A stretch of DNA of 64,000 nucleotides from positions 163,640 through 227,639 of the forward strand of contig JADKBO010000012.1 of NCBI GenBank assembly GCA_016715105.1, in the 5' to 3' direction. Shown here piece by piece: positions 57,057-64,000 of this stretch. The translations under genes were made by a program, and so were the position numbers. The first letter of the stretch is position 1; each line of letters begins with the position of its first letter. The notes below the pieces were generated by a model. It searched no databases, was not told where the DNA came from, and saw nothing but the letters and a program-made list of their open reading frames with translations. This DNA comes from Saprospiraceae bacterium (lineage in GTDB: Bacteria; Bacteroidota; Bacteroidia; Chitinophagales; Saprospiraceae).

Positions 57057-57822
57057 TCAACTAAGATAGAGTTTTTCAATAGCAGAAAGAATTTCATCTT
57101 TTTTTCTGAATGAGATAGGAATTTGAACATTGTTTTCAAGATGGATAATCAAACCTTCTGTTTTGTCAATGGATTTAATTTTTCCCAAATTGACCAAAAA
57201 ACTATGATGACACCTTACAAAATTAAAAGCACCCAATAATTCCTCATATTCTTTCAAGTTTTTGGATACGGTGATTTCTTTATCATTTTCTATGAAAAAA
57301 GTGGTGTAAGGCCCATTGGCTTCACAATATAAAATGTCTTTAATTTTTGTTATTTTAATTCCATTGATGTCTTTCAGGGCAATTTTTTGATCTTGAGATT
57401 GATTTTTATTGACCGAATCCATCAGGATTTGTATTTGACCTCTAAGATTAATTTTATGGATATTTTCTTTGGCCTTTTGCAAGGCATTGTTCAACAGAGA
57501 AGGGCTCACTGGTTTTAAAAGGTAATCCAAAGCACTGCACTCAAAGGCTTTCAATGCATAATGATTGTGCGCAGTCGTGAATATCAATTGAGTTTCGATG
57601 TCTTTTATTTCTTTAAAAATATCAAAAGCCAATCCGTCATCTAGTTCAATATCGAGAAAAAGAATATCTGGTTCTAATTGTTGAATGGCATCAATACCTG
57701 TGCGTACACCCTCAGCCTCAAAAAATCTCATATTGTTCTGGTGTGGTGAAATGTTCTATCATCTTCACCATGGCTTTCCTTATGGGGAGTTCGTTGTCAA
57801 TAACCAGAATTTTCGTTTTCAA
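57057..57822 (-). CDS. LytTR-family response regulator, one frameshift
   Basis: The receiver domain has phospho-acceptor Asp in DILFLDIELDDG, Thr in IFTTAHNHYAL and Lys in YLLKPVSP; the LytTR DNA-binding domain ends it (FVRCHHSFLVNLGKIKSI). As given, the frame starts inside the receiver at 57731. A six-A run at 57720-57725 is one base too long; removing one restores KTKILVIDNELPIRKAMVKMIEHFTTPEQYEIFEAEG, opened by a TTG start at 57820-57822. The likely kinase is the LytS-type protein at 52812-54620. Target genes are unknown. Confidence 0.85.
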
Positions 57823-57906
57823 CAGTGTGATTTTTTATGTGAAATTAATGTTTCCATTGTTCCAAAAGTAATTTACCACTTCAAAAATTACTTAAGCTAG
57901 AAAAAA

Positions 57907-57942
57907 CCTCGTGGCCTGAGCACTGAGTCACAAGCCACGAGG
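57907..57942 (-). terminator. Intrinsic terminator for the minus-strand T9SS gene
   Basis: Stem CCTCGTGGC/GCCACGAGG (9 bp) with an 18-base loop; on the minus strand it is followed by TTTTTT (A-run 57901-57906). It is 310 bases past the stop of the Fn3/GEVED gene, beyond two repeat arrays. Confidence 0.8.
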
Positions 57943-57965
57943 ATGGAGGTAAATTGAACGAGAAT

Positions 57966-58007
57966 CGAGCTACGAGCATCGAGCTACGAGCTACGAGCTA
58001 CGAGCTG
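57966..58007. repeat. Heptamer array CGAGCTA
   Basis: Six contiguous 7-bp units (CGAGCTA with CGAGCAT and CGAGCTG variants). They lie in the 3' gap of the T9SS gene, between its stop and the terminator. Confidence 0.85.
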
Positions 58008-58130
58008 CGAGAGCTACAATTTATTCATTAGAATCCATTTACAAATTAATTTGAATTCCACTGAATTCTCATTGAAATCTAATTGACCTCTATTGCCCAT
58101 TGCGCCGCAGGCATTGGGTCCGCAGGACAT

Positions 58131-58243
58131 TGAATTCCCACGTGTCCCTGCTTCTGCAAGGGATTGAACTCCCACGTGTCCCTGCTTCTGCAAGGGATTG
58201 AACTCCTATTGAACTCCCACGTGTCCCTGCTTTTGCAAGGGAT
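58131..58243. repeat. Three 34-bp tandem units
   Basis: Units at 58131-58164, 58165-58198 and 58210-58243 of form TGAAnTCCCACGTGTCCC followed by TGCTTnTGCAAGGGAT; a short partial unit (11 bp) separates the second and third. Each contains a CCCTGC-TTCT-GCAAGGG hairpin. They abut the stop of the T9SS gene at 58251. Confidence 0.9.
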
Positions 58244-58250
58244 TGAATTC

Positions 58251-59873
58251 CTATTGATTTTGAATGATTAACTTTTCGACCAATCTGGCACCGACCTTAT
58301 CCGTGAATTCAACAAAATAAATTCCATTTCTGGCCATAGTAAGATCAAGTAAATCTTGAGCTTCATTGCCATCATATGATTTATCAAAAATAAGCTGACC
58401 GATTTCGTTGATGACTCTGATTTTACTTACATTTTGCAAATTGCGAATGTTTAAATAGCCAGCACTTGGATTTTCAAATGCAATATCAGCATGTTTTAAA
58501 AGTTGGCTTTGTCCTATTTGGTCAACAAATGAAGAATTGGTCTGAACGTCTAGCCAATAATCTTCTATTTCGACTCCTGGTTCTGGTGTGATGTTGGGCG
58601 AAATTCCTCCATTTGCAGTTTTCATGATTACCCTTAGTCGAGACAAACCGGTTGTGGCGGTTGAAGGAATTTTGATGTTCAAGTTGATGATATTCGCATT
58701 GAAAGCAGCACCTACACCAAACAATCTTTCATTGTTTTCTAATGTGCCATTTCCATTCATGTCCAGATAAATCGCATAATTTTGCTTCGCATAAGCGCCT
58801 GTGCTACCCATGCTGATCTTAAATTGATAGGTCTGTCCCGCAATTACTGGTGTAGATAGTCCAGTATTTATGTAATTACCAGCTTCAGCCACAGAGGTTC
58901 TTTCTATAACTCCCACTTTGAAGTAATCAATGAAAAATGTTTGACCTTGAGGTGGTGGTATCAAAGTGACGAATGATGCAAAAGTGGAAAAATTATAACC
59001 ACTTACAAAAGGGCAAACGGCAGAAACCCTATATACGACAGAATTTCCGGCTTGTAATCCACTAAGTAAATAAGAATTTCCAGACACCGTTGCAGTTCCA
59101 GAAGGCAGTGGTGCATTGTTAATGAACCATTGCACGTAATAATTGCTGGCTTGAGGCACCGTACCCCAATTGAGCGTTGCCGATGTAGAAGTAATATTTG
59201 ATGCGGGTAATATGGAAGGATTTGGACAAGTAGGCGAGGAAGCAGTTGTGAATTGGGAAATTACCGGATCACCAACGGTATTTGTGTAAGAACAAACTTG
59301 ATTTACGCACCATTCATAGGTGGTATTCGGTAATAAGTTTCTCAGTATGGTTGAATATACAGGAGTATAAGTTGTTGATGAAAATGGGATGGATATCCAA
59401 CTGGTTGACCCTAATACACGATATCCAAGCGACCAAAAGTAAGTTTCTGTTGGTATACCATTAAAATTCCAAACCAGTCTCACAGTGTCAAAACCAATGT
59501 CTTGTGTTTGGGCTGAACTGGCTACTGCACAAACTGTGTTGAAAAAAACGGACGTTGAAATTTGTTCACCCGCAGCGCAAATAGCCCTGATTCTCCATTC
59601 TAGTTGATAACCTTGGATACCAAATTCTGGCAAATAGGTTGTTGTAGAAAGTGTATCTCTGTAAGTAGCATAATCATCTTCCCAAGGATAATTGACTGAT
59701 GGGTCTCTGATTTCAATGATGTACGAAGATGCGCCAACATCGCTCCAAGAGAACAACATTTGAGAGCCGTTTTGGCTAGCAACTAAATTTGTAGGAGCAC
59801 TAGTGCAGGTTGTTTTTCCTTGCTGAAGAACAGCAATTAAAAAAACTAAAAGTGTAAATAATTTCAATTTCAT
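58251..59873 (-). CDS. T9SS-secreted protein with fibronectin III repeats and a GEVED domain
   Basis: A 540-residue protein counted from the ATG of MKLKLFTLLVFLIAVLQQG, which starts the signal peptide; an upstream Met adds seven polar residues. It has three fibronectin III-like repeats (APTNLVASQNGSQMLFSW, TQDIGFDTVRLVWNF, ASNITSTSATLNWGTV), a GEVED domain (YAIYLDMNGNGTLENNERLFG through EIEDYWLDV) and a T9SS sorting domain (FENPSAGYLNIRNL to EKLIIQNQ). It is secreted through the type IX system and probably anchored at the surface. It stands alone, with repeats and a terminator downstream. Confidence 0.87.
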   Translation of the reverse strand: MKLKLFTLLVFLIAVLQQGKTTCTSAPTNLVASQNGSQMLFSWSDVGASSYIIEIRDPSVNYPWEDDYATYRDTLSTTTYLPEFGIQGYQLEWRIRAICAAGEQISTSVFFNTVCAVASSAQTQDIGFDTVRLVWNFNGIPTETYFWSLGYRVLGSTSWISIPFSSTTYTPVYSTILRNLLPNTTYEWCVNQVCSYTNTVGDPVISQFTTASSPTCPNPSILPASNITSTSATLNWGTVPQASNYYVQWFINNAPLPSGTATVSGNSYLLSGLQAGNSVVYRVSAVCPFVSGYNFSTFASFVTLIPPPQGQTFFIDYFKVGVIERTSVAEAGNYINTGLSTPVIAGQTYQFKISMGSTGAYAKQNYAIYLDMNGNGTLENNERLFGVGAAFNANIINLNIKIPSTATTGLSRLRVIMKTANGGISPNITPEPGVEIEDYWLDVQTNSSFVDQIGQSQLLKHADIAFENPSAGYLNIRNLQNVSKIRVINEIGQLIFDKSYDGNEAQDLLDLTMARNGIYFVEFTDKVGARLVEKLIIQNQ

Positions 59874-59986
59874 AATATGATAATTTTTTTTCAAATGTCG
59901 GCTCTAGAAAATGGATATGGGTTTGCTCTTTCACGACTGCGATCTTTGCTTTAATAAGTGTAAGGAACGGTCTTATAATGGATGAT

Positions 59987-60063
59987 GGTGAATGGTGAAT
60001 GGTTAATGGTTAATGGTTAATGGTTAATGGTTAATGGTTAATGGTTAATGGTTAATGGTTAAT
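59987..60063. repeat. Heptamer array (GGTGAAT then GGTTAAT), locus 2
   Basis: Two GGTGAAT units followed by nine perfect GGTTAAT units. Same heptamer family as 32678-32733. The next 140 bases hold a GGAAGGC-CTGCGT-GCCTTCC hairpin (60121-60140) and no gene. Confidence 0.95.
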
Positions 60064-60200
60064 AATTCGAAAATATTAAATGGAACCACCTGTAGAGAAA
60101 GGGCTTGCCTTTTTATATTCGGAAGGCCTGCGTGCCTTCCCAAACGAAATGTTTTTAAAACCCCAGCTCAGGTGATTGTAATCCTTTAGAAATCTCATTC

Positions 60201-60255
60201 GGCTCATGAAGTATGAAAATACGGCTCATAAATTGTCAAATATGAGCTATATTTG
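60201..60255 (+). promoter_or_regulatory. Fic gene promoter with GGCTCAT repeats
   Basis: GGCTCAT occurs directly at 60201 and 60223. The second is half of the perfect inverted repeat GCTCATA-N10-TATGAGC (60224-60247), which runs into the -7 box TATATTTG (60248-60255), 9 bases before the Fic start. The N-terminal winged helix of the Fic protein is a candidate autorepressor. Confidence 0.6.
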
Positions 60256-60263
60256 TCATTGAA

Positions 60264-61310
60264 ATGAGCGATAAAATGGAAAGAGATCAAGAGATCATTC
60301 AAATTGTACAAGATGGAAAGGAAGTAGGATCGAGTTTTATTCTTGAAAAATTGACCTCAAAGATAAGTATAGCAACGCTTAAACGAGATTTACAATCTCT
60401 ATGTGAAAAAGGCTTTCTCACTTCCAAAGGTAAAGGAAAGGGAACTAAATACAGTATTGGACCAGGTTTTGAGTTGTTTCATCCAATTGATGTTGATTCA
60501 TATTTTAATGTTGAAATCGATGATAGGACTATAAAACCTAATTTCGACATTAAACAACTTGATGAGCATTTAGACAATATTAATTTGTTCTCAAAAGATG
60601 AACTGGATTATTTAAATCACCTTCAAAGCGTTTATGAAGAGAATGTAAGATCTTTAACAGATTTTGAGTACAATAAGGAAATGGAGCGTCTGGCAATTGA
60701 CTTAAGTTGGAAGTCTTCGCAAATAGAAGGGAATACCTATACTTTACTAGAAACCGAACGCTTACTAAGAGAGAAAGAAACTGCGGGTGGAAAATCAAAA
60801 GATGAGGCAATTATGTTATTAAACCATAAAGATGCCATTGATTTTATCATTTCAGAACCTGACTATGTCGAGCCTTTGACAATTTCAAGTATAGAGGACA
60901 TACATAGCTTATTAATTAAAGAGTTGAATGTAGGTCGAAATATCAGGCAAAGAAGAGTAGGTATTTCGGGAACAAATTATATTCCTTTGGACAACGAATT
61001 CCAAATCAGGGAAGCACTACAAAATATGTGTAACTTGATAAATAAAAAGTCGAATGTTTTTGAAAAGGCATTTTTAGCGATCATTCTATTGTCATACATC
61101 CAGGCTTTTAATGATGGTAATAAAAGAACAGCTAGAATAGTGAGCAACGCAATTCTGCTTTGCCATAAATATTGTCCATTATCATTTAGAACAGTCGATT
61201 CTCTAGAATACAAAAAAGCATTATTGATTTTCTACGAACAGCACAATGTATCGGCATTCAAAACGATTTTTATAAAACAATATGAATTTGCTGTAAATAC
61301 GTACTTCTAA
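60264..61310 (+). CDS. HTH-Fic family protein with Gln in place of the catalytic His
   Basis: A 348-residue protein. An N-terminal winged helix (about 5-65, SIATLKRDLQSLCEKGFLTSKGKGKG) is followed by an inhibitory motif SSQIEGN (151-157, S-x3-E-G). The Fic core has IQAFNDGNKRTAR (279-291), where the usual catalytic His is Gln280 while F282, D284, G285, N286, K287 and R288 are kept. Canonical Fic enzymes add AMP to target hydroxyls and need that His. This copy may therefore be inactive for AMPylation, or use a different chemistry, and may act mainly as a DNA-binding regulator. It has a palindromic promoter and no antitoxin gene next to it. Confidence 0.8.
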   Translation: MSDKMERDQEIIQIVQDGKEVGSSFILEKLTSKISIATLKRDLQSLCEKGFLTSKGKGKGTKYSIGPGFELFHPIDVDSYFNVEIDDRTIKPNFDIKQLDEHLDNINLFSKDELDYLNHLQSVYEENVRSLTDFEYNKEMERLAIDLSWKSSQIEGNTYTLLETERLLREKETAGGKSKDEAIMLLNHKDAIDFIISEPDYVEPLTISSIEDIHSLLIKELNVGRNIRQRRVGISGTNYIPLDNEFQIREALQNMCNLINKKSNVFEKAFLAIILLSYIQAFNDGNKRTARIVSNAILLCHKYCPLSFRTVDSLEYKKALLIFYEQHNVSAFKTIFIKQYEFAVNTYF

Positions 61311-61614
61311 TCGAAAGTAATCACTGATCATTTCTCAAAATTTATTCGCTAGTTCAACTTCAAATTGGATAATTTCCTGATTTGAGCCTATCTGCTTCCC
61401 CACTTACTAAGCTAAAACTTTCAGTTTTCGTCAATATACTTTGCGCTTGATGCCTACCCAATTTCTACGAAGGTAAATTTTTTCTTCTAAGTCACATTAT
61501 CAAAAGTGGCATGACAACACCAATAAAAGTCATTGGTCGAAATGTATGCTGCAACATCATATAAACCAAAGATTTATAAGTTAAAAAGCCAATTTTCAAA
61601 ACACCGCAATAAAC

Positions 61615-63015
61615 ATGTCCAAAATGAATAGTTTTATTTCCATGTCCGTGCCAACAAACGTTAGTTCGCTATCAAAAATTAAAGGCTTTCCAGTGCTAGC
61701 TGAGCACACCACGTTGCGTTATATGACTTTTGTGGTTTTGTATTTTGCACAAGGAATCCCTGAGGGAATGCTCGCATTTGGCATTCCTGCCTGGATGGCT
61801 ATGAATGGAAAAACTCCTGGTGAAATTGCCAGTTTTGCCATCATTACTGTGTTGCCTTGGAGTTTAAAATTTTTGGTTGCTCCAATGATGGATAGATACA
61901 CCATTTTATCCATGGGTCGCAAAAGACCATGGATCATTATGGGCCAAATAGGTTTGGTAATCAGTTGCATTTGCCTTGCATACGTACCCGATCCTTTAAA
62001 TAATCTGAACACGTTTATGGCTGTAGGCTTTATTGTTTCGTTTTTTGGAGCTTTTCAAGATGTGGCAACCGATGGAATGGCTATAGACATCATTCCTGAG
62101 GACCAACAAGCGAGGGCAAATGGCTTGATGTGGGGATCAAAAATTGTGGGAATTTCAGCATCACTAGCTGTGGGCACTTGGCTAATAAATAAATACAATT
62201 TTACGGTGTCCATATTAGCGCTTTCAGCTGTAATCGGACTCATCATGTTTTTTCCATTATTTCTAAGAGAGCGCAAAGGTGAAAAAATTGCCCCGTGGAC
62301 TATCGGCAAAGCTTCACCAGAAACAAAAAAATTGCAAGTCACAAATTGGAATTCCCTATTTAAATCATTGTTTAGTGTATTCACATTGCGCAATTCATTA
62401 CTGATTGCTGTCATATTATTTATTTGTCAAGGAAGTTTCAAATACATTGGAACACTTCTTCCCATGTTTACAGTTAAGGAATTGGGTTGGACAAATGGAG
62501 ATTATTCACAGTATTATGCAACAGCAAAATTACTTGGTGGCATAATTGGAATGTTACTTGGTGGCATTTTAATCGAAAAACTTGGAAAAATAAAAATGAT
62601 GAATGTTTATCTTTTCAGTTTGATTATACTTATTTCCATCTTCTCCTTTTTTAAATTGTATTGGCCAAATACAACATTTATTTATGGTTTCATGATTATT
62701 TATAATATCATATATACCTTTACGTGTATTGGCCTTTTTGCAATTGCCATGCAGTGTTGTTGGAAAAAAGTTTCTGCTAGTCAATTCACTTTATATATGA
62801 CCATTGCAAACATGGGCCAAATAGCATTGGCTGCGCTCATTGGGCCAATTAAAGCAAACTTCAATTGGCAATTTACGCTTATGGCATTTGCTATCTCTAT
62901 TGCTTTGGCTTGGTTTTTATTGCAGTTTTTAAATATTGAGAAGCAAATAAAAAGTGTGGCTACTTTAGAAAATAAGGACCTTGATCAGGAAAGAAGATTT
63001 GGCTACAATGGTTGA
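61615..63015 (+). CDS. MFS transporter, AmpG/PAT-like
   Basis: A 466-residue, 12-helix transporter. LYFAQGIPEGMLAFGIPAWM in helix 1, FGAFQDVATDGMAIDIIPEDQQARANGLMWG in the 4-5 region and LGGIIGMLLGGILIEKLG later follow the AmpG/acetyl-CoA-transporter (PAT) branch, members of which import muropeptides or move CoA derivatives. The DGxAID motif is the branch hallmark. The substrate is unknown. The 300 bases before it and the 390 after it hold no gene other than a short repeat. Confidence 0.82.
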   Translation: MSKMNSFISMSVPTNVSSLSKIKGFPVLAEHTTLRYMTFVVLYFAQGIPEGMLAFGIPAWMAMNGKTPGEIASFAIITVLPWSLKFLVAPMMDRYTILSMGRKRPWIIMGQIGLVISCICLAYVPDPLNNLNTFMAVGFIVSFFGAFQDVATDGMAIDIIPEDQQARANGLMWGSKIVGISASLAVGTWLINKYNFTVSILALSAVIGLIMFFPLFLRERKGEKIAPWTIGKASPETKKLQVTNWNSLFKSLFSVFTLRNSLLIAVILFICQGSFKYIGTLLPMFTVKELGWTNGDYSQYYATAKLLGGIIGMLLGGILIEKLGKIKMMNVYLFSLIILISIFSFFKLYWPNTTFIYGFMIIYNIIYTFTCIGLFAIAMQCCWKKVSASQFTLYMTIANMGQIALAALIGPIKANFNWQFTLMAFAISIALAWFLLQFLNIEKQIKSVATLENKDLDQERRFGYNG

Positions 63016-63094
63016 AAATTAAAATGAGTTTAGATGGGTTACAATGTAATTTAAAATAGAAAACTATCATTAGTAGCAGAATATTAAAAAAACT

Positions 63095-63130
63095 AATTGA
63101 ATTAATTGAATTAATTGAACTTATTGAAAA
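63095..63130. repeat. Short 9-bp tandem repeat (AATTGAATT)
   Basis: Three near-perfect units and a decayed fourth after the MFS gene. No other feature is seen in 63016-63358. Confidence 0.8.
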
Positions 63131-63358
63131 ATCAGTATCGAATCTATTGACCTTCTAAAGGTTCTGGTTATTGTCATTGTAGCGCTCGACCATTTTAGAA
63201 TTATTTTCATTTTTCGACTTTTATATTTGCACCTACTAACTTGGAACAAGCAACCAAAGTATAAGGTATTCCTTTTTAGCCTTTTTATGTTTCCTAATCT
63301 AAGGGCCATTCACACAATGCATATCAAAATCAAAAAATTTATCAAAAAATGAAAAATA

Positions 63359-63405
63359 TTTGTGTAGTCAAATAACTACGCTTATATTTGTAGTCAAATG
63401 ACTTC
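63359..63405 (+). promoter_or_regulatory. Complete Bacteroidota promoter with two ArsR-type operator boxes
   Basis: TTTG (63359-63362), 20 bases, then TATATTTG (63383-63390) gives a full -33/-7 pair. GTAGTCAAATAACTAC (63364-63379) lies between the boxes and GTAGTCAAATGACTTC (63390-63405) overlaps the -7 end. Both hold an imperfect or perfect inverted repeat around AAAT. This is the arrangement expected for an autorepressed ArsR gene. Confidence 0.75.
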
Positions 63406-63408
63406 ATA

Positions 63409-63732
63409 ATGAATTTAAGAAGAGATGTTTTCCAAGCAATTGCAGACCCAACAAGAAGGGCCATATTGATTTTAGTGTCCACACAATCCATGACGGCTGG
63501 TGTAATTGCCTCCAATTTTGACACTGCAAGGCCTACTGTTTCCAAACACCTCCAAATTTTGACGGAGTGTGAATTACTCAAACAAGAACAACAAGGTCGT
63601 GAAATTTACTATCACCTCAATCCTGATAAAATGAAGGATATCGCAGATTTTATAGAGCCCTTTAGAAAACTTTGGGACGATAGATTTAATAAATTAGAAC
63701 AAGTGATGAAAAATTATAAACCAACAAAATAA
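63409..63732 (+). CDS. ArsR/SdpR-like winged-helix repressor
   Basis: A 107-residue protein: FQAIADPTRRAILILVS is the classic ArsR N-terminus, followed by the recognition helix TARPTVSKHLQILTECELL and wing QEQQGREIYYHLNPDKM. No metal-binding Cys pair (ELCVC) is present, which places it in the SdpR-like, metal-independent branch. These typically control a neighbouring SRPBCC protein, as here: the next ATG is three bases after the stop. The twin operator boxes upstream fit autorepression. Confidence 0.9.
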   Translation: MNLRRDVFQAIADPTRRAILILVSTQSMTAGVIASNFDTARPTVSKHLQILTECELLKQEQQGREIYYHLNPDKMKDIADFIEPFRKLWDDRFNKLEQVMKNYKPTK

Positions 63733-63735
63733 AAT

Positions 63736-64000
63736 ATGGAGCTAAAAACTAAAATCACCGCAGAAGATCATAAACAAGAACTATTGATCACGAGGACTTT
63801 TGACCTACCCGTTGACTTACTTTTTAAAGCTTATACAGAAGCTGAACTAGTGGAGCAATGGATGGGTAATAAGGTTCTGGTATTGGAAAATAAATCACAC
63901 GGAAGTTATCTTTTCGAAACCAAAGATGCCCAAGGGAATGTATTATTTCGTGCCAATGGTTCGATTCATAATGTCATAGAAAATAAAAACATTACAAGGA
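63736..64000 (+). CDS. SRPBCC (AHSA1-like) domain protein, cut by the right edge
   Basis: The first 88 residues are in the window. RTFDLPVDLLFKAYTEAELVEQWMGNK is the start of an AHSA1/START-like ligand-binding domain, with the PxWxW-like EQWMG motif. It is co-transcribed with the ArsR gene just upstream, a common pair of unknown physiological role in Bacteroidota. The C-terminus is outside the window. Confidence 0.85.
   Translation, partial: MELKTKITAEDHKQELLITRTFDLPVDLLFKAYTEAELVEQWMGNKVLVLENKSHGSYLFETKDAQGNVLFRANGSIHNVIENKNITR

Noticed and set aside
60121..60140. Hairpin GGAAGGC-CTGCGT-GCCTTCC as a terminator
   Set aside because: No U-run on either strand at the right distance; it is probably part of a repeat.

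Overview
The window reads as a chromosome segment from a Bacteroidota bacterium, most likely Saprospiria-like. The grounds are several Por/T9SS C-terminal sorting domains, Bacteroidota-type TAnnTTTG promoter elements, Bacteroidota lipoprotein signals (xSCGG), a Sec-type clade II nitrous oxide reductase cluster, families typical of the phylum (DUF6090, DUF2490, GEVED, LytS/LytTR) and AT-rich DNA. Taxonomy is inferred from gene content only. No rRNA, tRNA, IS element, prophage or CRISPR array was recognised.

Layout. 1-2062: two frameshift-riddled genes, a T9SS-sorted propeller-like protein and a GT9 glycosyltransferase, probably a low-quality contig end. 2074-3789: a secreted protein with an HDxxH motif and a VOC protein. 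3918-12859: a nitrosative-stress and N2O-respiration block: Rrf2/NsrR-like regulator, ric, a haem-copper/NnrS-like membrane protein, a lipoprotein cytochrome c, nosZ, a membrane-NosL fusion, nosD, nosF, nosY. Two matching AAGAT-N6-ATCTT palindromes precede the regulator and ric, and a perfect 16-bp hairpin follows nosZ. 13019-14534: a TetR cassette with a palindromic operator. 14535-15433: repeat-rich spacer. 15434-27989: very large secreted proteins (LamG, fibronectin III, Ig-like, DUF11) that share a recurring module of about 100 residues. 28145-31105: Crp/Fnr regulator, rhodanese-persulfide dioxygenase and MFS exporter (sulfur handling). 31269-35531: TerC, DUF2490, an alkyltransferase-like protein, DUF6090 and an exostosin-like protein, with repeats. 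35840-38678: OmpR/histidine-kinase pair and a USP-like protein. 38956-40401: S41 peptidase.

40632-52254 is the most striking region. It is one tightly packed transcription unit: a HEPN-like protein, a giant (1667-residue) pyruvate:ferredoxin oxidoreductase, rnfC, rnfD, rnfG, rnfE, rnfA, a 63-residue one-TM protein with a CxxCxxCxxxC tail, a plant-type ferredoxin-NADP reductase, and rnfB. It would link pyruvate oxidation to ferredoxin, a Na+/H+-pumping RNF complex, and NAD(P)H in a single operon. Its RnfE appears to lack the short conserved segment that carries the second cysteine ligand of the intramembrane [2Fe-2S] cluster.

52812-59873 (mostly minus strand): LytS-type kinase, an unknown secreted protein, a lipoprotein, a LytTR regulator and a T9SS adhesin-like protein, separated by terminators and tandem repeats. 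60264-64000: an HTH-Fic protein lacking the canonical catalytic His, an AmpG-like MFS, and an ArsR/SRPBCC pair cut by the right edge.

Several long genes are broken by single-base length differences, mostly in homopolymers (about 20624, 46294, 49641, 55500 and 57720). Together with the damaged left end, this looks more like long-read consensus error than true pseudogenes, so these genes are annotated as whole loci with the shift marked. Intergenic DNA is rich in short tandem arrays (7-, 9-, 14-, 34- and 76-bp units) and in two dispersed hairpin families, each present twice.
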